A DNA stretch of 11,511 nt from Ramicandelaber brevisporus (Eukaryota; Kickxellomycota; Ramicandelaberales; Ramicandelaberaceae): NCBI GenBank assembly GCA_025201865.1, contig MU603200.1, forward strand, positions 4,083 to 15,593, given 5' to 3'. The notes beneath the pieces are model-generated. The model saw only the letters and a list, made by a program, of their open reading frames with translations. It had not been told where the DNA came from and searched no databases. The position numbers and the translations under genes were made by a program. Within the stretch, counting starts at the first letter, position 1, and each line of letters begins with the position of its first letter. Of this stretch, positions 1-7,600 are shown piece by piece.

Positions 1-13
1 CAAAAAGATTCAA

Positions 14-108
14 ATGAGAGTGTTGAGCCAGTCACCAAATCAGTCAGGCCATGAAACGGCCACATACCTGCAGCCAGTTCTTTTGCACCCACCCACAGCA
101 GCAGCTTC

Positions 109-146
<38 letters not shown>

Positions 147-1801
147 ACCTCGCCCCGCCAGGTGTCGCCTATCAACCAGCAGTTTCTTCAATGCAAAAGG
201 CTCACTACACACTGTCGCAGCAAGTAGCAGCACCTGCATCCAGCTACTATCAGCAACAGCAATACCAGCAACAACAACAACAACAGTATCTACCACATTT
301 GGAACCGGCCGCTGGCGGCTTCAGTGGCACTGTTGCTATCCATTATGGACGCAAGCACTCTGCCGACGATGTTGAGCAGCACGCCATTGTATCTGGCAGC
401 GACTATGGTGGCAATGTCCCCGTTGCAACAACTTCACACACTCCTCAGCCCACCACGAAACGGCGCCGCACTGTTACGCCTCGGTCTGCTCGCTCAATTG
501 CAGCTTCGGCCGCTGTCTCTGCCGCTGACTCCCACATTGCCGACATCACAGCCCCTGCGACTGTCGGCTCAAGCCCTGGCATTGCAGTTCCCACACATCA
601 GCAACAGCAGCAGCAACAAGCCCAGCGCTATCAGCCTCCCGAGCTGACTGCAACCAACGGCAGCACACACAGCGACGAGTTACATTGCCTCGCTCCCCCT
701 GCCGAGCTTGCAGCCTCAGTTTCCTGGGCCAAGTCGCCGCCACTGTCGTTCAAGAATGACCGCTACGCTCACCTGCTCAGTGAAGGCGAATTGGCAGTGT
801 GCGAGATTCTGCGCATCAATCCTGATGTCTACCTGCACGTTCGCCATGCCATCTTGGCTGCCGCCCGTCATGCTAACCGCACTCGTCCGCGCCGCTTGAT
901 CCCCGTGGCTCCTGGCTCATACGGTGCTCGTCTTACTGCCGTTGAGCTGAACTCTGCCAAGGGCTCTACAAACACTGCTGGCGGCGGCGGTAACAAGGCA
1001 TGGCTGGCCGCAGGTGTTGGATCAATGACACTGACTGGTTTGCGCAAGCGCGAGGCGCAGAAGATGTGCCATATTGATGTCAACAAGACATCGAAGCTGT
1101 TTGATTGGTACGCAGAGCTGGGTTGGCTGCATTCGCCGCCGTTATTTGTACCACCGCCGTCGCTGCAGCCGGGCTCTCACACGGTCATTGCGCACTCGGT
1201 GCTTGCACCAATGGCCTTGGATAACTATGATAAGGCATACCGCGAAGCTCATGATATTCCTGAAGAACCTGTTGCCACGCAGACCCAGCAACACCAGCAG
1301 CCAGTGCAACAGCAACCAATACAGCCAGTACAGCAACAGCCAGTACAACAACAAGTGTACAAGCATCAGCCAATGACAGCCACTCCACCATCTGGCTCAC
1401 CTGTGGACTCCACATACGGCAGTCCGAGCTCAGCATTCCCGCCGGTTTCGATTCAGGGCTATTCTCCGGTAACATCAGCATTGCCTCCTCCAACTGTGCC
1501 ACAATTCCCACCTTCACCGCAGTCGCAAACCACCTGCTCGCCGCCAACCTTGATTGCTCCAAGATGCCTTCCACTGCCCGTGCCTTCAGCTGGCTCATCT
1601 TTTGCAAGCCGGCCGCCAGTTACACTGCCACCGCCGGTGCCGAGTCGCTACATCCCACAGCGCTCTGGCAGCTCATCGTTTACTTCCAGCAACATTGACA
1701 CCAGTATCAACAATCACATCAGCATGAGTGCACCGTTGATTCCACCATTGCCAGTTCGGTATTCGCCAGTTACTGCTTCAACCGTTCCAGTTTCTGCTTA
1801 A
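14..1801 (+). CDS. SWIRM-domain protein, Fun19/Laf-like (5' end uncertain)
   Basis: A 595-residue protein probably acting in the nucleus. Residues about 251-372 form a SWIRM domain. The recognition helix reads IDVNKTSKLFDW at 354-365 and is followed by a GWL at 370-372. The same signature is shared by SWIRM domains of Ada2, LSD1-type proteins and the fungal Fun19/Laf1/Laf2 group. SWIRM domains bind DNA or nucleosomes and occur in chromatin-modifying complexes; Laf proteins are associated with a histone deacetylase in fission yeast. The domain lies mid-protein, as in the Fun19 group, and carries an insertion of roughly 45 residues before the last helices. The flanks are disordered: poly-Thr at 33-44, Gln tracts, a basic KRRR at 149-152 (possible nuclear signal), and a Pro/Gln/Ser-rich tail. 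The frame is open to the window's left edge and the ATG at 14 has a weak context (C at -3), so the true start may lie upstream or in an earlier exon. No catalytic domain is visible. The SWIRM call is firm; the subfamily is inferred. Confidence 0.8.
108..146 (+). repeat. (CAA)13 microsatellite coding poly-Thr
   Basis: Thirteen perfect CAA units. In the frame of the SWIRM gene they are read as ACA and give twelve consecutive threonines. The tract lies in the disordered N-terminal part of the protein and is a likely site of length variation between strains. Confidence 0.95.
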
Positions 1802-1821
1802 AACGACACTTTTTGTTTCTT

Positions 1822-1845
1822 ACTTTTACTTTTACTTTTACTTTT
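1822..1845 (+). repeat. (ACTTTT)4 tandem hexamer in 3' region
   Basis: Four perfect copies of ACTTTT lie 21 bases after the SWIRM gene stop and continue into looser T-rich copies to about 1870. They are probably part of the 3' UTR; a T/U-rich tract here could help 3'-end formation, but that is inference. Confidence 0.85.
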
Positions 1846-2045
1846 GCCTTTTACTCCTTTACTCTTTTTTCACTTGCACATCTATGCACTCCTCTTCATT
1901 TTCCTCCTATGCGTATTACTTGATCATCCTCCGTTATCCCAATTCCGAATTTGAAATGAACAATTATTTTAGTCGTATAAAGTAAAGTGTATTGTACGAC
2001 ATGCCGTCTAGATGTAGCGGTAGCGGTGGAAGTAGTACTCGGTCT

Positions 2046-2061
2046 CGGATGTTGATATCCG
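2046..2061. promoter_or_regulatory. Candidate zinc-cluster activator site, CGG-N10-CCG
   Basis: CGG at 2046-2048 and CCG at 2059-2061 are separated by ten bases. They sit inside a longer inverted repeat, TCGGAT at 2045-2050 and ATCCGA at 2057-2062. Inverted CGG triplets at fixed spacing are the usual sites of dimeric fungal Zn2Cys6 regulators, and ten-base spacing is that known for Put3. The site is about 150 bases upstream of the dioxygenase ATG, a normal distance for an activating sequence. Chance occurrence cannot be excluded from one copy. Confidence 0.3.
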
Positions 2062-2211
2062 AACAATACAAATCAGCTGTACAAAATTCGCACGCTATCT
2101 TCCGTCGCTGCGACTCTCTCTGTTTTGTCATCACCCGCACTCATCTTCCTGCCAACCTTTACTGTTCTTTTTTTATATTGCGACCACTCTATACCTGCAA
2201 CGAACACGAAG

Positions 2212-2742
2212 ATGCCGGTTACACCACCACTCGACTTCAACGCTTGGCTGTCGACCAACGGCCACCTGCTCAAGCCTCCCGTCAACAACTTCGTCCTCCA
2301 GCAGGGCGACTTCCTGGTCCAAGTGGTTGGCGGTCCCAATAAACGCACCGACTACCACGTCAACATGACCGAAGAATGGTTCTACCAGGTCAAGGGCAAT
2401 CTGCTTCTCAAGATTGTCGACACCACCGATGGCGGCAACAACGAGCACAAGGACCTGTGGATCAACGAAGGCAGCATGTTTTTGCTGCCGCCCAATGTTC
2501 CACACTCGCCGAATCGGTTTGAAAACACAATTGGCATTGTCATTGAGCGCAAGCGTCGCGAGGGCGAGATTGATATTCTCCGGTGGTATTGTGCCAAAGA
2601 AGAATGCAGAGAAATAGTTTACGAGGAAAAGTTCTTCTGCACGGACTTGGGCAAGGATTTGGCGCCGATTATCCAGAGATATGCCAACGATGACAAGCTG
2701 CGCACCTGTGCCAAGTGTGGAACCGTCAATCCCACTCGTTAA
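2212..2742 (+). CDS. BNA1: 3-hydroxyanthranilate 3,4-dioxygenase
   Basis: A cytosolic, non-haem Fe(II) cupin enzyme of 176 residues. It opens the ring of 3-hydroxyanthranilate with O2 to give aminocarboxymuconate semialdehyde, which cyclises to quinolinate for de novo NAD synthesis from tryptophan. The length matches yeast Bna1 (about 177). Expected family residues are present: iron ligands H49, E55 and H98, substrate arginines R45 and R102, and E112. Conserved blocks include LKPPVNN (20-26), GGPNKRTDYH (40-49), EEWFYQ (54-59) and PPNVPHSPNRF (93-103). The C-terminal rubredoxin-like metal site has C127, C132, C166 and C169; the first pair is spaced CX4C rather than the usual CX2C. The start at 2212 has A at -3 and matches the family N-terminus; upstream in-frame extension has no ATG. 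There are no introns. The TAF10 gene begins 108 bases after the stop. Confidence 0.97.
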   Translation: MPVTPPLDFNAWLSTNGHLLKPPVNNFVLQQGDFLVQVVGGPNKRTDYHVNMTEEWFYQVKGNLLLKIVDTTDGGNNEHKDLWINEGSMFLLPPNVPHSPNRFENTIGIVIERKRREGEIDILRWYCAKEECREIVYEEKFFCTDLGKDLAPIIQRYANDDKLRTCAKCGTVNPTR

Positions 2743-2850
2743 GAGTCTTATCCCCTCTCATTGCCGTAAATGTCCATCTTGTAGTGGATGATTGTTGTTT
2801 TACTTTTTTCTTGATTTCAATCCTATTGTTTTTTTTTTTTGTTCTGCTCA
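2743..2850. other. Short intergenic spacer with poly-T leader
   Basis: Only 108 bases separate the dioxygenase stop from the TAF10 ATG, so this space must serve as terminator, promoter and leader together. It contains a T-rich stretch ending in an uninterrupted run of twelve T at 2829-2840, eleven bases before the ATG. No AATAAA or TATA box is seen. The poly-T may be a nucleosome-excluding promoter element, which is inference. Confidence 0.6.
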
Positions 2851-3399
2851 ATGTCAACAACAACAGGTGCAGGCTCATCAGGTGCTGGGTTTGACGGCCG
2901 TTTTGCAGAGGATCAGCTACTCCAGCCTGCGGGCACAAGCAGCGGCAGTGGCACCAACAACAACGGTCCAGCAGCAACAACAACGACAACGACAACAGGG
3001 ACAACAGGGACAGCGGCATCTCAGCGTTCTCGCGAACAATCAGCACTTGCGCTGCTCGACACTCTCGATCAATATGCTCCAGTCATCCCTGACGCCGTAA
3101 CCGATCATTATCTGGCTAGGGCTGGCTTTGAAAGCGACGACGTCCGTCTCAAGCGTATTCTCGCCTTGGCTACTCAGCGATTCATTGCTGGGATTGCAAC
3201 CGATGCATTCCAGCATAATCGGATGCGCCAGCAAACTGTTAAAGATAAGAGACAGCCCGGTATTGGCGGCGGAGGCGGTGGAGGAGCTGGAGGAAGTGGA
3301 GCAGCAAAGGATCGGAGAGCAGTACTGACTAGCGAGGATTTGGCAGGTGCATTGGCCGAGCATGGAATCTCAATGAGGAAGCCTGAGTATTATGTATAA
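2851..3399 (+). CDS. TAF10: TFIID/SAGA subunit TAF10
   Basis: A 182-residue nuclear protein, a histone-fold subunit shared by the general transcription factor TFIID and the SAGA co-activator in fungi and animals. TAF10 pairs with TAF3 or TAF8 in TFIID and with SPT7 in SAGA. The conserved core starts at about residue 65: LDQYAPVIPDAVTDHYLARA (72-91), then GFES and the long histone-fold helix RILALATQRFIAGIATDAFQ (102-121). A glycine-rich loop (137-150) precedes the last block, LTSEDLAGALAEHGISMRKP (159-178), which matches the family C-terminus. The first 64 residues are disordered, rich in Thr, Ser, Gly and Gln from ACA/ACG repeats. The ATG at 2851 is the only in-frame ATG before the core, although its context is weak (T at -3). 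No intron is visible. Confidence 0.95.
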   Translation: MSTTTGAGSSGAGFDGRFAEDQLLQPAGTSSGSGTNNNGPAATTTTTTTGTTGTAASQRSREQSALALLDTLDQYAPVIPDAVTDHYLARAGFESDDVRLKRILALATQRFIAGIATDAFQHNRMRQQTVKDKRQPGIGGGGGGGAGGSGAAKDRRAVLTSEDLAGALAEHGISMRKPEYYV

Positions 3400-3681
3400 C
3401 TTGAACTAATAGCGTCTTTTTGTTGTGTTTAATAAAATATAAATGTAAGCCATGATATATAAGATGATATAGAAAGATGAATAGATGGATATATACCGAT
3501 CGGTATCGTCTGATGCTGGCTGCCTTACACAAACGATGAGAATCGACACAACATTCGCGGTGCAATTTTATGATTCACAGTGTTATTGTTGTTGTTGTGT
3601 TTTGGACTCGGTTTTGTGTGCCTCTTTCATCGCAAACAAAACAAAACAAACCTATTCACACATACATACATACATACATAC
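3400..3681. other. Intergenic region, TAF10 to GON4L-like gene
   Basis: These 282 bases hold the TAF10 3' end (AATAAA at 3431) and the promoter and leader of the large gene. The middle part (3430-3500) is AT-rich with GATATA-type stretches. The last 50 bases are a CAAAA-rich stretch followed by CATA repeats. An upstream ATG at 3570 is described separately. No RNA gene is seen. Confidence 0.6.
3431..3436 (+). terminator. Candidate poly(A) signal of TAF10
   Basis: AATAAA lies 31 bases after the TAF10 stop codon in an AT-rich context, a plausible polyadenylation efficiency or positioning element. It is the only such hexamer placed close behind a stop codon in this window. Confidence 0.6.
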
Positions 3682-3779
3682 ATGATGGACAGGGCTGCAG
3701 CCACGAGCAGCGTCAGCACTGGTATGAGCAACAGCAGCGGCGCCAGTGCTGGGATGGTTCGTACCAACAGCACCTCTAG
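3570..3779 (+). other. Upstream ORF overlapping the start of the large gene
   Basis: An ATG at 3570 opens a 69-codon frame that runs through the CATA repeat and past the main ATG at 3682, ending at 3779 in another frame. If the mRNA begins before 3570, this uORF would compete with the main start and could dampen expression. The encoded sequence is low-complexity and not itself convincing as a protein. Its relevance depends on the transcription start site. Confidence 0.3.
3661..3683 (+). repeat. (CATA)5 microsatellite abutting the start codon
   Basis: Five perfect CATA units followed by CAT, whose last two bases are the first two bases of the ATG at 3682. A CAAAA-type repeat lies just before it (about 3633-3651). 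Change in copy number would alter the leader directly next to the start codon. Confidence 0.9.
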
Positions 3780-4568
3780 CCTCGGCTCGAACGCTGATCA
3801 CTCGCAACAAAGCCAACAGCAACGACAGCAGCACCAGCATTTGCTCGAGACTTTACGAGGCAGTATGTCGCCCGAGCAGCGCCAGACGTTCCGCAACATG
3901 CTGGCACAGAGTGTGCAGAGACAGCGCGCAGCTCGTCAGCTGTCCGCAGCATCTTCAAACGACCCCTCTTCAGCAGCAACGGCAGCTGGATCTGTCTCGG
4001 GCTCGGGCTCGAATGTTAGTTCCAACAGACGGCTAGTGTTTGGTAACGAGAAAGCTCAGCCACCACCATTAGTGCATTCCATCTCGAATGGCTCGGCGAG
4101 TGATAGACTGAGTCAAGCGGTTGATACGTTGACAGCGAATGCACCGGTTGATTTATTGTCATCATTGTTTGATGGACTTGCGAATCCAGCCGACATGGTT
4201 GCACCATCAAGTGCATTGATCGATGGACTTGGGAGTGACTTTGGGTTCGATTTCCCATTCTGGTCACCATTGCCGGAAACAACAATGTCATCTACTCTGG
4301 CTCCAGCCTCGGTTCCAGCTGCAGCACCACTCTTGGCGGCAACGGCAGGAGCAGACATGTTCGACAATTTATTTGGAGACATTGGATTTGGATTTGATAC
4401 GGATCAGAGTTTGCTAACAACGGCCACTGCAATGACAACAGCTGCACCAGCACAGCCGCAGTCGTCAGCAATGTCGAATTCAGCGGCTCAGTTAGTGTCA
4501 ATGGACTCATTACAACAATCAATTGACAACTTAATCAAAGAGGTCACAGGGTTTGATCCTCGGCAACG

Positions 4569-4603
<35 letters not shown>

Positions 4604-7600
4604 TCACTGACTCTAGTAATGCTACTATCAATTCCACTACTAGCACTGTATTGCCAACACTCATTTCGCAGTCTCCACTTCCACAAGCAGCGAACACATC
4701 CATCAGACGAACTTCTACATCAACAACATCAACAGCTACGACAGATCGCAAATGGACACAGAATGAGAATATTATACTATGTAAAGCCATCAAAGAATAC
4801 AATGACAGTCCGGAAGTGTTACAAATGATTGCGCTGAAATTCTTTCCAGGTAGAACAGCTGAGGACTGTAGAAAACAGCTCTCTAAGTTACAAAAGAAGC
4901 TTGGCCCAAATTTAGATGGAATATTACCAGAAACCAATATTAGTAATAGTAATATTGGTACTAATAATAGTAATAATCAGCTACAGCTACAGCCACTATT
5001 ACCACTGCAACCTCCGCCTCAGAAACTACCGCCGAGACAAAAGAAGCAACAACCCCGTCAACATCAACCTCAACCTCAACCTCAACATCAACAGCTTCAG
5101 CTTCAGCCTCAACCTGCTTTAACTAATCAGACCACAACTGCCGCAACTTTGAGAGCAGCCACGAATGTGATGCCAATACATAGTGCAGCAGCTCCCGATG
5201 TGGTTCCGATTCGACAGATGCCCAGCTTCGGCCAATTTGCACCTCGAGCTAGTGTCGATATGATGACTCCCGTAAAGACTCCAAGCTCGGCAGCTACGAT
5301 AGGCTTAACATCCGCTCCATCATCGACACTGGTCTCACCACTCCAAGCATCAGGTGTGTCCTTTTCATTGGCTGGTGCACTATCTACAAATACACCGATT
5401 TCATCATCAACAGCAACAACAGCAGCAACAGCAACAGCTGGCCTGCCAACAACTGGAAAGAAGCGTGGTCGACCAGTGAAGAAGCCGACTATTATTGCAC
5501 GGCCACCTGCGCAACTCATTCCGCGACCAGAGCCAATCCAGGCACTTAACCTACATCCATTACCAATGGCACTCACTGGCGCTGCACAGACGATGACAGC
5601 ATCAACAGCCATCATGGCAGGCGGGATGCTGAATGGGAATTCTACAGCAGCATCGCGGATTCCACTCAGCATTGACATGACTATTCCTTCAGCTGCAAAG
5701 TACAACACGGGCGGATTGATGTCAACTCAACCAATTGTGAGGCTATTACCTAGTCCCGATCGACCTGTCAATATTCTTCAGCCACGCTACAAGAAGAAGC
5801 AGACTCAGCAACAGACACAGCCTGCTGAATCGGCTCCAGTTCCGCAGCAGCCACAGCAGCCACAGCAACAACCTCAGCAATCACAACAACCACAGAGACA
5901 ACAGCAACAACAGCAGCAACAGCAACAACTGCCAGCAGTACCAAAGTCGATCTCACCAGTTCGGTCAATCTCTGGAGGCGCTTCGACTGCAGCGACGCCA
6001 ACTATATCAAATGCACTGGTTCAGTCTGAATCAGAATCATTATTCACTCCGAATCCGCATACAGTGTCAGATCAGACTGAACAGTTGGCTCAGCCTGATG
6101 CCAACACGAGTGCGACAACACTGACTGCCATTCCCGAGATTACATCCGAATTCTATTCGAATATTGGCAGGCAATTGCTGAGTGGGCAGTATAATTACGA
6201 TCCAGCAATTCGTGAGTTTGAGAGAAGAATGGTATTGCAAGCACTTGGTGTAACAGATGCTTGGAGTAGAACCGACATTGGACTGCCGGAGTTGACATAC
6301 ACATCTGCGCAGACATCTACATATGCAACTACATCTACAAACACTACAAGTGCTGCACATCAACTGTCCTCATCTGAAGACAATACTGGAGACGACTTGG
6401 TTGAATTTGTTGAGAGAAGAAAGCGACATGTAACAGCTTCTCCAACTGGCAATCCAAAGCCACTCAAAGCGCGCAAAACATCGTCACAAAGTATGATACA
6501 TTCTGACATTGATGACAGCAATATCGTTGTGCTGAATGGATCACGCTCACCATCTCCATGTCCAATCAGTGATGCTTATATGACATCCAGTGACGATGAT
6601 GAGGAAGAAGAAGACGAAGAGGAGGCAGATGAGGAGGATGAGGATGAAGATGATGATTCAGTTGATGGATCGGCTGTTGGCAGTGATGATGGTGGTGGTG
6701 GAAGTGATTCTGATGACTCAAATGGCTCAGATGTCGATGAAGATATTAGCACAGTGATTGGTGCTGGTACTAGTAGTACCATGCAGTCTGCAGTTGATCT
6801 TATAGAGTTGGTTCCTGAAGAGACTGTGTTTAAACCACGCAGAACACCCAGATTTATTAACAACAACAGCAGCAATAACAATAATAACAATAACAGCAAC
6901 ACTAACAATAACAACAGCAATGCGAACAGCGCCGCAGACTCGATTACAGTAACAAAGCCAGTGGCTAAGCCAAAGGCGTCAAGTGGAAGCAAAGTAGCTA
7001 ATCCATTGGCGAAAATATCACCTTATGAACAGTTTATTCTTGGACTGAGTTTACCAGACACGCTGGATAAAGCAATGTCGCTTACTTTACAGCCATCCTC
7101 ATCATCTGCGTCTACTATGACTAACAGCATCCAACAGATGGATCCACTATTGACGACCACTGCAACCACTGCTTCAGCATCATCATTGTTAGGGAATAGT
7201 GCCAAAGTGGACATTATCAATCATAACAACATTAGTAGCAGTAGCCATAATAACAATGTGAATGAACCAATTCAGCTACCAATATTTGATGATGATGAAA
7301 ATGATCAAGATTTCTCTCTATCGAGGCAATTGAATGGACGCAAGAATGCAAGAATGGCGCGTGATATTAGAAGAGAATTGGCAGATACAACCAGAGACAC
7401 CGCATCTGAAAACAGTTTATACATTACACAGGATGAGAGTGAAAATTTCTTCCGAGATGAACTAAATGATGCTCAATTAAGCAGTGAATATGAACATGGA
7501 CATGATGATGAAATGCCTTCAGAATTATTCAGCATTGATCAGATGAGTCAGTTGAGATGTCAAATGATGCAAAATTTCCAAATTGTATTACAGGCGTATT

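Larger units (their letters stand above)
1802..2211. other. Intergenic region between SWIRM gene and BNA1-like gene
   Basis: This 410-base stretch holds the T-rich 3' end of the upstream gene and the promoter and leader of the dioxygenase gene. No AATAAA is present after the SWIRM stop. Two AT-rich candidate core elements are visible: TATAAAG at 1976-1982 and TATATT at 2174-2179, the latter only 33 bases before the ATG. The final 110 bases are pyrimidine-rich, as is common in fungal promoters. ATGs at 2001 and 2049 are out of frame with the enzyme and open an ORF running past its start to 2342, so a transcript starting near the first TATA element would be poorly translated. This favours a start site downstream of 2051. 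I see no RNA gene here. Confidence 0.6.

Noticed and set aside
1185-1607. 140-codon reverse-strand frame inside the SWIRM gene
   Set aside because: It lies wholly within a Pro/Gln-rich coding tail whose complement is naturally open. It has no recognisable domain.
2125-2211. N-terminal extension of the dioxygenase from a TTG at 2125
   Set aside because: No ATG is present, the extra residues are not part of the family, and the ATG at 2212 has a good context and fits the normal 176-residue length.
2839-2850. TAF10 start at a TTG in the poly-T tract
   Set aside because: Non-ATG start without support; ATG at 2851 is in frame and close by.
2812-2874. Possible 3' splice site (poly-T then CAG) around the TAF10 start
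   Set aside because: No convincing 5' donor and branch site was seen in the 108-base spacer, and the ORF is complete without splicing. A 5' UTR intron cannot be fully excluded.
3580-3681. Hydrophobic N-terminal extension of the large protein, looking like a signal peptide
   Set aside because: It begins at GTG and is translated from leader microsatellites. The protein is nuclear in character and ATG codons occur at 3682 and 3685.
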